Part shown: piece by piece, positions 43,242 to 51,523 of the stretch
Layout: every line of letters starts with the position of its first letter
How positions within the stretch are numbered: position 1 is the first letter of the stretch
From: Marispirochaeta sp964554875
Lineage (GTDB): Bacteria > Spirochaetota > Spirochaetia > JC444 > Marispirochaetaceae
Length of the DNA stretch: 64,000 nt
Assembly (NCBI GenBank): GCA_964554875.1
Contig: CAZKQJ010000021.1
Coordinates: forward strand, 1 to 64,000
Direction of reading: 5' to 3'
Notes under the pieces: model-generated
What the model was told of the DNA's origin: nothing
The model's database searches: none
Seen by the model: only the letters and a program-made list of their open reading frames with translations
Program-made: the position numbers and the translations under genes

Positions 43242-43958
43242 ATGGATCGATTATATAAAGAATCTTTGACTATTCTCGGAATTTCCCCTGAGGGGGTAAA
43301 AAAGCGCCTTGGCGATTGCGGGACAGAGATGAAGGAACCGGATTGTGTTTCCAGTGCCTACGGAACAACTATACGTTGGAATCCGGGCCATGAATCCGGA
43401 AATATAAAGCTTATTGAGCGGTGCTGTGCTCCTTTCGTCGTTCCCGGCGACCTGAGTCCCGCCAGGCTGCTTGTTCAGAGTGCACTCAGGGAGCGGGCTT
43501 TGCTGGTTTTTGCAGAGTCCTGCACCGGAGGGCTTGCCGGATCGATGCTGACAGGAATAGCAGGAAGTTCGGATGTTTTCTGGGGATCCATGGTTACCTA
43601 TGCAAATGAAGCAAAAGAGCGGGTGCTTGGGGTTTCCTGCATTCCAGCCCACGGAGCAGTGTCCGAAGCTACCGTAAAGGCTATGGCGCAGGGCGCAATA
43701 GAGCTTTCCGGTGCGTCTGCTGCTCTTGCAGTATCTGGAATCGCCGGGCCAGGGGGCGGAACTCCGGACAAGCCTGTAGGAACTGTGTGGTTCGCTTTCA
43801 TGTATCGCGAGAAGATGCAAACCTTACAATGCGTGTTCAGCGGCAAACGGGCCCAGGTCAGACGCAAAGCAGCTGCTGTGGCCCTGGCCGGACTCGCAAA
43901 TCAAATAGATGGGGCTTTACTTGACACCGAATGGATAGCTGATTATACTTGTTATTAA
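43242..43958 (+). CDS. CinA C-terminal (nicotinamide-nucleotide amidase) protein
   Basis: 238 residues. The PncC/CinA-C domain occupies about 80-235: LVFAESCTGGLAGSMLTGIAGSSDVFWGSMVTY, GAVSEATVKAMAQGA, AVSGIAGPGGGTPDKPVGTVWFAF. It deamidates NMN to NaMN. The first 80 residues resemble only a remnant of the region preceding the amidase domain in full CinA; the N-terminal MoeA/COG1058 domain is missing. The gene begins 4 bases after bactofilin 2. Its 3' end carries a strong promoter for rho. Confidence 0.85.
   Translation: MDRLYKESLTILGISPEGVKKRLGDCGTEMKEPDCVSSAYGTTIRWNPGHESGNIKLIERCCAPFVVPGDLSPARLLVQSALRERALLVFAESCTGGLAGSMLTGIAGSSDVFWGSMVTYANEAKERVLGVSCIPAHGAVSEATVKAMAQGAIELSGASAALAVSGIAGPGGGTPDKPVGTVWFAFMYREKMQTLQCVFSGKRAQVRRKAAAVALAGLANQIDGALLDTEWIADYTCY
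43921..43949 (+). promoter_or_regulatory. Promoter for rho
   Basis: TTGACA (43921-43926), a 17 bp spacer and TATACT (43944-43949), inside the last codons of the CinA-type gene. It yields a leader of about 137 bases before the rho ATG, long enough for autoregulation as in other bacteria. Confidence 0.75.
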
Positions 43959-44092
43959 CTGTTTCACGCATTTATGCTCGGTCTGATGATCTGAAACCGG
44001 GCCTCCTTATATAACGTATAACGGAAATCCAAATCATGCAAATCTGCCAGGGTGTGAATATTGATTAATCCCCTACCACATGGAGTACATAC

Positions 44093-45823
44093 ATGGCCTT
44101 ACTTCGTAAGCGTAGCACCATGAAAAACGCTAGTGAACACGAGGAGTCGCAAGTGGAAACCTCCGAAACGGCACAAAATGAATTAAGTCTTGCAGAGAAT
44201 TCAGCGTTTCAGGAAGACGAAAGCAGTAACGGCAAAGCGCCGGAGGATACCCAGGAGTCTTCGAAGAAACGAAGGGTCCGAAAAAAGACAAGCAACGGAG
44301 AGAATGCTTCTTCGGTGAATGATGGTTCCGATTCAGGTTCCAGAGAACCGGCAAAGAGACGGCCAAAGAAGAAGAAAATCCGGGTGGAACTGATTAAGGA
44401 TTCCCCGCTGGATGAAGAGAATCAGTATGAAGAAAGCAGCAGTGCCGATAATAAGGGACAGGTTGCTCCCAACGCCTCATCCTACTATCCCGACCATTCA
44501 AATCAACACGCTTCCGGAAAGGATCAGAACTCTTCCGGAAAAGAAAAAGACAAGCTGAGCATCAACGAGCTGACCCGTATGAATATGGGAGATCTTCGGG
44601 CTTTTGCCATCGACAAGGGAGTCTCGCCGGACAATCTTGGATCGATGAAAAAGCAGGAGGTTATCTTTGCGATTCTCAAGTCTCACACCTCAGTAGGGGG
44701 TGGAATAACTGCCTACGGTTCTCTTGAGATACTTCCCGACGGGTACGGCTTTTTACGGTCACCTCAGAACAGTTATCTTCCCGGACAGGACGACATCTAT
44801 ATTTCTCCTTCCCAGATTCGTCTGTTCAACCTTCGTACCGGAGACACCGTTTCAGGTCACATCCGCCCTCCCAAGGAGGGGGAGCGCTTCTTTGCCATGC
44901 TCCGGGTCGATTCGGTCAACTTCCGGGATCCCGCAGAGGCTCAGACAAGGATACCCTTCGACAACCTTACGCCCCTTTACCCGGAGATGCGGATCAATAT
45001 GGAGAGGGAAGGCGGTCCTATCTCCACCAGGATGATTAACCTGTTCTGTCCCATCGGAAAGGGACAGAGGGGCCTGATCGTATCGCCTCCCAGAACTGGT
45101 AAAACAATCCTTCTGCAGCAAATTGCGAATGCCATTACCACCAATCATCCGGAAGTCTACCTTATTGTACTGCTTATAGATGAACGGCCGGAGGAAGTTA
45201 CCGACATGCGACGCAACGTAAAGGGAGAGGTTATTGCCTCGACCTTTGACGAGCAGGCCACACGTCATGTGCAGGTCGCTGAAATGGTAATAGAAAAAGC
45301 GAAACGTCTAGTGGAGCACGGCAACGACGTAGTCATACTCCTGGACTCCATAACCCGTCTTGCCCGGGCCTACAACCAGACGGTCCCTACCTCCGGAAAG
45401 ATTCTCTCCGGTGGAGTGGATTCCAACGCCCTTCACAGGCCGAAACGCTTTTTCGGGGCCGCCCGGAACATCGAAGACGGGGGAAGTCTTACAATCGTCG
45501 CGACTGCCCTGATCGAAACCGGCAGCCGTATGGACGAAGTAATTTTCGAGGAGTTCAAGGGAACCGGTAACATGGAGATTATCCTTGACCGCAGAATGGC
45601 TGACCGGCGGCTTTTCCCGTCAATCAATATCAAGCGTTCAGGGACACGGAAAGAGGAACTTCTGCTTACGGAAACCGAGCTTCAGAAGATGTGGGTCCTG
45701 CGAAAGGTAATAAACCCGATGGATGATATCGAGATTACCGAGCTGATGATTGACAGAATGAGTAAAACCAAGAATAATGAGGCCTTCCTGAGGTCCATGA
45801 ATACCTCTTCTGTCGCCGATTAG
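44093..45823 (+). CDS. rho: Transcription termination factor Rho
   Basis: 576-residue hexameric RNA helicase. An extra hydrophilic N-terminus (about 1-155; Ser/Glu/Lys-rich, with runs KKRRVRKK and KRRPKKKK) precedes the Rho_N domain (156-198), the cold-shock RNA-binding fold (205-275, LEILPDGYGFLR), and the RecA-like motor with Walker A SPPRTGKTILLQ (about 331-342), VLLIDERPEEVTDM, LDSITRLARAYN and SGGVDSNALHRPKRFFGAARNIEDGGSLTI. The basic insertion resembles those of high-GC bacteria, where they add RNA binding. An own promoter and leader lie upstream. Confidence 0.97.
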   Translation: MALLRKRSTMKNASEHEESQVETSETAQNELSLAENSAFQEDESSNGKAPEDTQESSKKRRVRKKTSNGENASSVNDGSDSGSREPAKRRPKKKKIRVELIKDSPLDEENQYEESSSADNKGQVAPNASSYYPDHSNQHASGKDQNSSGKEKDKLSINELTRMNMGDLRAFAIDKGVSPDNLGSMKKQEVIFAILKSHTSVGGGITAYGSLEILPDGYGFLRSPQNSYLPGQDDIYISPSQIRLFNLRTGDTVSGHIRPPKEGERFFAMLRVDSVNFRDPAEAQTRIPFDNLTPLYPEMRINMEREGGPISTRMINLFCPIGKGQRGLIVSPPRTGKTILLQQIANAITTNHPEVYLIVLLIDERPEEVTDMRRNVKGEVIASTFDEQATRHVQVAEMVIEKAKRLVEHGNDVVILLDSITRLARAYNQTVPTSGKILSGGVDSNALHRPKRFFGAARNIEDGGSLTIVATALIETGSRMDEVIFEEFKGTGNMEIILDRRMADRRLFPSINIKRSGTRKEELLLTETELQKMWVLRKVINPMDDIEITELMIDRMSKTKNNEAFLRSMNTSSVAD

Positions 45824-45833
45824 GAAATATTGG

Positions 45834-45869
45834 CCCGATGACGTACTGCCATGACCGGTAATCATCGGG
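45834..45869 (+). promoter_or_regulatory. Stem-loop in the rpmE leader
   Basis: A perfect 8-bp stem CCCGATGA / TCATCGGG closes a 20-base loop between rho and rpmE, ending 12 bases before the rpmE Shine-Dalgarno. There is no T run after it, so an L31 autoregulatory leader is more likely than a terminator. Confidence 0.4.
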
Positions 45870-45895
45870 TATCTATAGATTTAGGAGTACGAAAC

Positions 45896-46102
45896 ATGAA
45901 GAGCGGAATACATCCGAAATACGAGTTCACTTCCATCAAGTGTGCTTGCGGGAATGTGATCGAAACCCGATCCACATCCAAAAACATCGAGGTGGAAATC
46001 TGTTCAAACTGCCATCCCTTCTTTACAGGCAAGCAGAAACTTGTCGACACCGCCGGGCGTGTTGAACGCTTCAAGAAGAAGTACGGCATCAAGGACGAGT
46101 AG
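45896..46102 (+). CDS. rpmE: 50S ribosomal protein bL31
   Basis: 68 residues from the ATG at 45896 with TAGGAG upstream; the longer frame from 45851 has no family sequence. MKSGIHPKYEF is the standard start, with CACG and CSNC Cys pairs marking the zinc-binding form of L31, and HPFFTGKQKLVDTAGRVERF after it. It follows rho, a gene order shared with Treponema as I recall. The zinc-free paralogue is not in the window. Confidence 0.96.
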   Translation: MKSGIHPKYEFTSIKCACGNVIETRSTSKNIEVEICSNCHPFFTGKQKLVDTAGRVERFKKKYGIKDE

Positions 46103-46121
46103 ATCCATCAATTTTCTTTAT

Positions 46122-46150
46122 AAGGCGGGCCGGCTGTGTCCGCCTTTTTA
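46122..46150 (+). terminator. Rho-independent terminator after rpmE
   Basis: Stem AAGGCGG (46122-46128) / CCGCCTT (46140-46146), 11-base loop, then TTTTA. Confidence 0.85.
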
Positions 46151-46211
46151 ATTATCACCCTGTATACCTCTATCTCCGATCTGACGCAGGAATTCTGTAG
46201 AAGGAATCTTG

Positions 46212-46240
46212 TTGCAATGGGCGCTTTTTTCCAGTAATAT
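46212..46240 (+). promoter_or_regulatory. Candidate promoter for galK-surE operon
   Basis: TTGCAA (46212-46217), a 17 bp spacer and TAATAT (46235-46240), 57 bases before the ATG and after the rpmE terminator. Confidence 0.45.
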
Positions 46241-46296
46241 GGGTTAAGTACATTTTTCAAACGAAGCGGCCTACGGGTGTTAGTGAAGGAAGTTGA

Positions 46297-47463
46297 ATGA
46301 AAGAGCTGCAAGCACTGCATGTCGAGGAGTTCGGGCGAAAGCCTGACTGCATTGCCCGGGCACCAGGGATAATAAACCTGATGGGTGAGCACACCGACTA
46401 CAGTGAGGGTTTTGTACTTCAGGCCGCCTTGCCTCTTTACGCTGAAGTTGCCGTTTCCCGCCGGGAAGATGTATCCCTTCGTTTTTACACTGCAGATGCG
46501 GGGGAGCGAAAAAAAACCTCCGTTCCCAATCTTAAATACAAGCGGGAAGACCGCTGGGCCAATTATCTGAAAGGAGTCCTTGCGGAGCTGACTGAACGCG
46601 GAATCGAAATTCCCGGTCTCGAGTTCACTATCAGCAGTACAATTCCCCAGAATATCGGTCTTGGATCCTCGGATGCCCTGTGTACTGCCACAGCCATGGC
46701 GGTTTGCAGATGTCTGGGAATCGACTTATCCGATCAGGACATGATTGATGTTGCCTATGGCGCGGAGGCCCGTTTTATAGGTCTTTCCAAGGAGCCCGGT
46801 GATGTGGCGACCTGTCTGCTTGCCCTGCAGGACAAAGCGGTTTTTCTTGATATGCGGACAATGGAATACCGTCATATCGACTTGAAACTGAAAGACGCAG
46901 TGCTCGTTCTTACCAACTCCCATGTTCCGCATATAGACGCTGAAGACTATATTGATGAACGCCGGGAGGAGTGCCGTCAATGTGTCGAGCACCTTCAGTC
47001 CAGACGAAGCGGAGTCTCCCTTCGGGATTACACGGTTAAGGATCTTAAAAGCGGAATCGGCGTGCTTCCCGAATCCCTGCGACGGCTGTGCATGCATGTT
47101 GTGGAGGAGAACATTCGGGTTAAGGAAGCAATACAACTCCTGCCGGCAGGCGACATGGAAGCCTTTGGGCGTCTTATGTACAGGTCTCATGAGTCCCTGC
47201 GCGACTCTTACGAGGTCTCCTGCCCTGAGCTGGACTGGCTGGTGAAGAGGGCCAGCGAAATAGACGGTGTCTACGGTTCCCGACTGACCGGCCCGGGATT
47301 CGGGGGATGCACCCTTACCTTGATCCGTAAAACAGCTTTGAATGACTACATCGACCGTCTTGGGGAATACGAAAGGATCTTCGGTTTTGCCGCTGAAGCT
47401 TTTCCTTTCAGAGTCTCCAACGGCGCCAGGGTATTAAACGATGAGAATCCTGCTGACAAATGA
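46297..47463 (+). CDS. galK: Galactokinase-like GHMP sugar kinase (divergent)
   Basis: 388 residues clearly in the galactokinase family: motif 1 RAPGIINLMGEHTDY (21-35), motif 2 IGLGSSDALC (about 120-129), motif 3 VYGSRLTGPGFGGC, plus DYEVSCPELDWLV as in human GALK1. The catalytic Asp (GALK1 D186) aligns with D169, and the Tyr near SSEY is kept. But the catalytic Arg of motif 1 (GALK1 R37, APGRVN) is Ile25 here, and the CGIMDQ box reads EPGDVA. Galactose may not be the substrate; no galT or galE is nearby. Overlaps surE by 23 bases. Confidence 0.85.
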   Translation: MKELQALHVEEFGRKPDCIARAPGIINLMGEHTDYSEGFVLQAALPLYAEVAVSRREDVSLRFYTADAGERKKTSVPNLKYKREDRWANYLKGVLAELTERGIEIPGLEFTISSTIPQNIGLGSSDALCTATAMAVCRCLGIDLSDQDMIDVAYGAEARFIGLSKEPGDVATCLLALQDKAVFLDMRTMEYRHIDLKLKDAVLVLTNSHVPHIDAEDYIDERREECRQCVEHLQSRRSGVSLRDYTVKDLKSGIGVLPESLRRLCMHVVEENIRVKEAIQLLPAGDMEAFGRLMYRSHESLRDSYEVSCPELDWLVKRASEIDGVYGSRLTGPGFGGCTLTLIRKTALNDYIDRLGEYERIFGFAAEAFPFRVSNGARVLNDENPADK

Positions 47464-48178
47464 TGATGGAATAGAAAGTCCGGGGCTCAGGTCTCTCGAG
47501 GAGGCCTTGAAGGAACATGACCTTTGTGTCGTCGCCCCTGACGGCGAGCGTTCAGGGAGTTCGCACCGGATTACACTGAAAGCTCCGGTCAAATTCGCCG
47601 AAGCCGGCCCCGGTCGTTATGCCTGCAGCGGTACCCCGGCGGACTGCGTACTCTACTCGGTTCACGGGGCGATTGATTTCAATCCCCATGTGGTTGTCTC
47701 CGGAATAAACATCGGGCCCAATCTGGGCACGGATTTAATCTATTCAGGAACCGCCGCAGCTGCCCGACAGGCGGCCTTTATGGGGATACCCGGTATTGCT
47801 GTGTCGCAGCTTTTAAAGGAGAACCGTATAGACTACCGCGCCGCTGCCGATTTTATCGCGGAGAATATTGAGAAGCTGGTGAAAGTCTGGGATGAGGACC
47901 ATTTTATCAACATAAATGTTCCCTATCCCGACCAGAGTTTTCTGGAGTATGAGATTACCTATCCTTCAAGAAGGATTTATCACGATACGGTAGAGTCCTA
48001 TACCGCTCCGGATGGACATACCTACCATTTTCTTAACGGCACATTCCCGGACGCAGAGCCTGTGCAGGGATCCGACTGGGATGCAGTCAAGCGAAATCGT
48101 ATATCCGTATCACCCATCTATCTTCATCCTGTTCCTGAATACGACATGGTGAAATTTGGAGAAAGGCTCAGGCAGTAG
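47441..48178 (+). CDS. surE: 5'/3'-nucleotidase SurE
   Basis: Survival protein E, a divalent-metal nucleotidase, 245 residues. Starts MRILLTNDDGIESPGLRSL (D8, D9), with the next ligand region GERSGSSHRITL, YACSGTPADCVLY, VSGINIGPNLGTDLIYSGTAAAARQAAFMGIPGIAVS, all standard. It overlaps galK at its start and is followed 6 bases later by a TPR gene. Confidence 0.96.
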   Translation: MRILLTNDDGIESPGLRSLEEALKEHDLCVVAPDGERSGSSHRITLKAPVKFAEAGPGRYACSGTPADCVLYSVHGAIDFNPHVVVSGINIGPNLGTDLIYSGTAAAARQAAFMGIPGIAVSQLLKENRIDYRAAADFIAENIEKLVKVWDEDHFININVPYPDQSFLEYEITYPSRRIYHDTVESYTAPDGHTYHFLNGTFPDAEPVQGSDWDAVKRNRISVSPIYLHPVPEYDMVKFGERLRQ

Positions 48179-48184
48179 GGAACT

Positions 48185-48859
48185 ATGGCGGCCAGTTTAA
48201 ACGAAGCAGTCCGACTCTATAAATCCCGTCGATACGAGCAGGCCCTGAGAATTCTGCTTGATCTGGAGGATGATCCGGCGGATAATGTCGACATTTCCTA
48301 TTACCTGGGTCTCTGTTATACCCAGCTTAAGCAATACGATGACGCCCTGCTGTATCTGGAGCAGGTGGTAACAAATCACGGAAATCTGCTGCAGATTTAC
48401 CAGAGTCGCATGGTACTCAGTCTGATTTATGCCGTGACCGATCGGTATCGCCTGGCGAAGTTCGAGCTGGACCAGCTTATACGGGGAGGTTACGAATCGA
48501 GTCAGGTTTTTACCGTGTATGGCTATGTACTGTATGAGCTGTCAGAAATTGACGAGAGCCTGAGAATGCTGCAAAAAGCCCTGACTCTGGATCCTGATAA
48601 CGCCACTGCCCTGAACAGTCTGGGCTACATAATGGCCGACAGGGGTATGGATCCAGCCACAGCGGTAAATTACTGCCGGGAAGCAGTAAAGATGCGCCCG
48701 GAAAGTTTCGCCTGCCTTGATTCCCTGGGATGGGCCTGTTTTAAGGCCGGACGGATTGAGGAAGCAAGGACCTACCTGCGCCGGGCCATGGAACTTTCCG
48801 GCGGTCATCCTGTAATTGCGAAACATATCCGTTCAGTTCTTGATGCTATTGATTACTAA
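48185..48859 (+). CDS. TPR-repeat protein
   Basis: 224 residues, no signal peptide. Several TPR units: AVRLYKSRRYEQALRILLDL, SYYLGLCYTQLKQYDDALLYLEQV, TVYGYVLYELSEIDESLRMLQKALTLDPDNA, TALNSLGYIMADRG...AVNYCREAVKMRPES and DSLGWACFKAGRIEEARTYLRRAMELSG. Soluble scaffold of unknown partner, in the surE operon. Could serve the secreted TPR/NHL protein downstream, but that is a guess. Confidence 0.85.
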   Translation: MAASLNEAVRLYKSRRYEQALRILLDLEDDPADNVDISYYLGLCYTQLKQYDDALLYLEQVVTNHGNLLQIYQSRMVLSLIYAVTDRYRLAKFELDQLIRGGYESSQVFTVYGYVLYELSEIDESLRMLQKALTLDPDNATALNSLGYIMADRGMDPATAVNYCREAVKMRPESFACLDSLGWACFKAGRIEEARTYLRRAMELSGGHPVIAKHIRSVLDAIDY

Positions 48860-48904
48860 TGATCCTGACTGGAATTGCCGATAATGAAGTCAAGGAGGAC
48901 CAGT

Positions 48905-49066
48905 ATGAGTGTTGATTCCCTCGGGGGGATTAATACAGCCCCTGTGACCCATTCCGAAGAGCTTCCGATAATGGATATGCAGGACATGAAGCGAATCCTG
49001 ATGCTCGGAATTCGCGGTGAAGTTATGCTTCCCCGGGAAGAGCATGAGGTAGATGTCTACGCCTGA
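48905..49066 (+). CDS. 53-residue protein of unknown function
   Basis: Small gene with a strong AGGAGG (48893-48898) in front of the ATG at 48905. Its end overlaps the next gene by 14 bases. The product has a flexible N-terminus, then a Met-rich helix (IMDMQDMKRILMLGIRGEVMLP) and ends EEHEVDVYA; no TM segment and no metal motif. I recognise no family. The good ribosome site and tight coupling argue that it is real. Confidence 0.65.
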   Translation: MSVDSLGGINTAPVTHSEELPIMDMQDMKRILMLGIRGEVMLPREEHEVDVYA

Positions 49067-51149
49067 GATAGGCTATACTCTGAGCGTGAAGCATTGGTCT
49101 TTCCTGATTTCCATTACAATTCTGCTCTTCCTTCTTCCTGTATCCCTTGTTTCTCAGGAACTTGACTGGGACGCTCTTCGCGGCAGTGAAGAGTTTCGTT
49201 TCGGGGTCCAGGCCTACAACAGCGGACTATTTGACAATGCCCTTATCTCCTTCGAGCGGGCTCTGAGTTACTCCCCCCGTGATCCGCGTTATAAAGAGTG
49301 GCTCGGACGGACCTATCATCGTCTGGGCCATGATGCTACCGCGCTGTCGCTCTGGAGGGAAGTCCTGGCCTCCGGTGAAGGAAGCGCTTTACTTCAGCAG
49401 AGGGTGGATGTTGTCTCCGCCCGCAACAGTCTGGAGAGGGAGCGCTCAACAATGGAACGCTTTGTCCTGGGGGAGGTTCTGCAGGGCCGGCAGGCGAACT
49501 ACACCCTCTTTGCCAGGCCCCTGGGACTGGAACCCTGGCCCGATGGCAGCTATTTTATGACCTCTTTTGTAAACAACGAGGTATACCGTTTCAATCTCAA
49601 CGGCGGACTTCTTTATTCACTTCAGGGCGGGGTGCTGGGCTTTTCCCGTCCCTATGATGTAATGAGATATTCATCCCGGAGAATCTATGTCTCGGAATTC
49701 GGTGCTGACCGGATTGCATACTGCAGGCCCGACGGGAGCCGGATAGTCCGATTCGGAAGCTCCGGAAGAGGGGCCGGGGAGCTCTCGGGACCTCAGTTTA
49801 TGGCCAGGGACGACGAAGGCTACATATATGTAACCGAAGCGGGAAACCGGCGGGTCAGCAAGTTTACCTCTGAAGGTGATTTTATCCTCAGCTTCGGCCG
49901 TCGTGAAAGCAGTTTCGCGGGATTTCTGGCCCCTTCAGGAATTGCCGTCCAGAACGGGACTGTGTTTGTTTCCGACACCCGCCGCGGGAGGGTATATTGC
50001 TTCGACTTTTCCGGCAATTTTCTCTATGAAGCCGGTACTGATATTCTTATGCAGCCCGAGGGTATCTCTGTTTTCAGTTCCGATGAGCTGCTGGTCGCCG
50101 ACGGGGAGCGGCTCATGATTTTTCATCCCGCTTCCCGCAGTTTTGAACTTCTTGCTGACTTTGCAGGAGATGGCAGACGGATTGTGGATGCTGTCCGGGA
50201 CGTCAACGGTAACCTCCTTGTCAGCGATTTCAACCGCAGTGAGCTAGGGGTTCTAAGTGAGCTATCGGCCATGTATTCCGGTATCTTTGTTGAAATCGAA
50301 CGTATTGACGCCAGTGGTTTTCCTGATATCTATCTGGACGTATCTGTCCGTGATCGTCTGGGTGATCCTATTGTCGGATTGCGGGAGAGTAATTTTATTC
50401 TCTCCGAAGGTCACGGAATGCCCGGTTCCCCGGCTCTGTTAGCCCAGGGGGACGCTCTCGACGGAATACAGGCAGCTCTGGTTCTGGAAAAATCCTCCTA
50501 TACCCGGGGACGGGAAAAGGAACTCGCCGCCGCGGTGGAAGAGGTTCTGAACTCTCTGCCGCCGGGCAGTTCGGTACGCCTGTACACAGCCGGGGACTTG
50601 CCTGTAAAAGAGGTTCCACCGGGAGCTGCAGTTAGCGATTATATTGTTGCCGCTCAAAGATCTGCCCATGATGGTGTAGGTTTTGCTTTTGCTGAGACAA
50701 TGCGTATGGCAGCTCTTGAACTTGCACCTTTGCGTGGAAGAAAAGTGATTATTGCTCTTGGCAGCGGCAGGGCTCCGTTACGGCGAGAGGAATCTGCCGC
50801 TCCTTCCACCCCTGTTCTGGCAAGTCTGCTGAGTACCAACGGTATACGCTTCGCCTATGTGCAGCTTGAACGAGAGCTCTCTTTCGATAGTGATGAGGGA
50901 CGGGACATCTACTCCTTTCTCGCCGCTGAAAGCGGCGGAGGTCTGTATCCGCTTTACCGTCCCGCCGGGCTTGCTCCGGTCATAGGGGAATACGGAGAAC
51001 GGCCCACCGGGCGTTATTATCTTAAGCTGGTTTCCAATATGGATCCGGATTACGGCAAACAGTATCTTCCTGTTGAGGTTGAGGTTGCATACTATAACCG
51101 AACCGGCAGGGATGAGCTTGGGTACTATGCTCCTCCTCCGTATAATTAG
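49053..51149 (+). CDS. Secreted TPR/NHL-propeller protein with VWA-like domain
   Basis: 698 residues. Signal peptide (about 14-34; the start at 49053 has GAGGTAG before it, a GTG at 49086 is an alternative). Then TPR-like helices (44-100), a beta-propeller of NHL-type repeats (about 130-395; typical units are VMRYSSRRIYVSEFGADRIAYC, MARDDEGYIYVTEAGNRRVSKF and GIAVQNGTVFVSDTRRGRVYCF), and a C-terminal VWA-like domain (about 410-670). The metal site of the last is degenerate: the DxSxS position reads EKSSY. Probably a periplasmic or surface binding protein; ligand unknown. Confidence 0.85.
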   Translation: MSTPEIGYTLSVKHWSFLISITILLFLLPVSLVSQELDWDALRGSEEFRFGVQAYNSGLFDNALISFERALSYSPRDPRYKEWLGRTYHRLGHDATALSLWREVLASGEGSALLQQRVDVVSARNSLERERSTMERFVLGEVLQGRQANYTLFARPLGLEPWPDGSYFMTSFVNNEVYRFNLNGGLLYSLQGGVLGFSRPYDVMRYSSRRIYVSEFGADRIAYCRPDGSRIVRFGSSGRGAGELSGPQFMARDDEGYIYVTEAGNRRVSKFTSEGDFILSFGRRESSFAGFLAPSGIAVQNGTVFVSDTRRGRVYCFDFSGNFLYEAGTDILMQPEGISVFSSDELLVADGERLMIFHPASRSFELLADFAGDGRRIVDAVRDVNGNLLVSDFNRSELGVLSELSAMYSGIFVEIERIDASGFPDIYLDVSVRDRLGDPIVGLRESNFILSEGHGMPGSPALLAQGDALDGIQAALVLEKSSYTRGREKELAAAVEEVLNSLPPGSSVRLYTAGDLPVKEVPPGAAVSDYIVAAQRSAHDGVGFAFAETMRMAALELAPLRGRKVIIALGSGRAPLRREESAAPSTPVLASLLSTNGIRFAYVQLERELSFDSDEGRDIYSFLAAESGGGLYPLYRPAGLAPVIGEYGERPTGRYYLKLVSNMDPDYGKQYLPVEVEVAYYNRTGRDELGYYAPPPYN

Positions 51150-51226
51150 CGGTATGCAGGAGGACTTGCCTTCCGGGAGGATATTAAGCATCTTTTAGAG
51201 CAAAGAATGCGGAGGACTGGATATAT

Positions 51227-51523
51227 ATGTTCGACTATGTTGATTTTCAGCACAATGCAGGCAGTAATTCTGACAGGGACTTGAAACTATTTGCACTGTC
51301 CACCTGCGGCTTCTGCAAAAAGGCCATGGCTTTTCTTGAAGAAAATGCACTGGCCTATGATTATGTATTTGTCGATTTGATTGATTCCGAGGTAAAAAAC
51401 AGGATCAAGGCGGAGTTTGAAGAGCGCTTCGAGAAGAAAATGCTTTTTCCCACCCTTATAGTTGATGATGAGGAATTCCTTGTGGGCTTTATAAAATTCT
51501 ACTGGCAGAAACTGGCGGCATGA
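51227..51523 (+). CDS. Glutaredoxin-like protein
   Basis: 98 residues. Thioredoxin/glutaredoxin fold with the dithiol site STCGFCKKAM (Cys at about 27 and 30), a FPTLIVDD segment with the cis-Pro, and EEFLVGF afterwards. Its gene is preceded by GGAGGA and its stop overlaps the following ferredoxin-thioredoxin-reductase-like gene (ATGA), so the two act together. Probably the disulfide partner of that reductase. Confidence 0.88.
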   Translation: MFDYVDFQHNAGSNSDRDLKLFALSTCGFCKKAMAFLEENALAYDYVFVDLIDSEVKNRIKAEFEERFEKKMLFPTLIVDDEEFLVGFIKFYWQKLAA

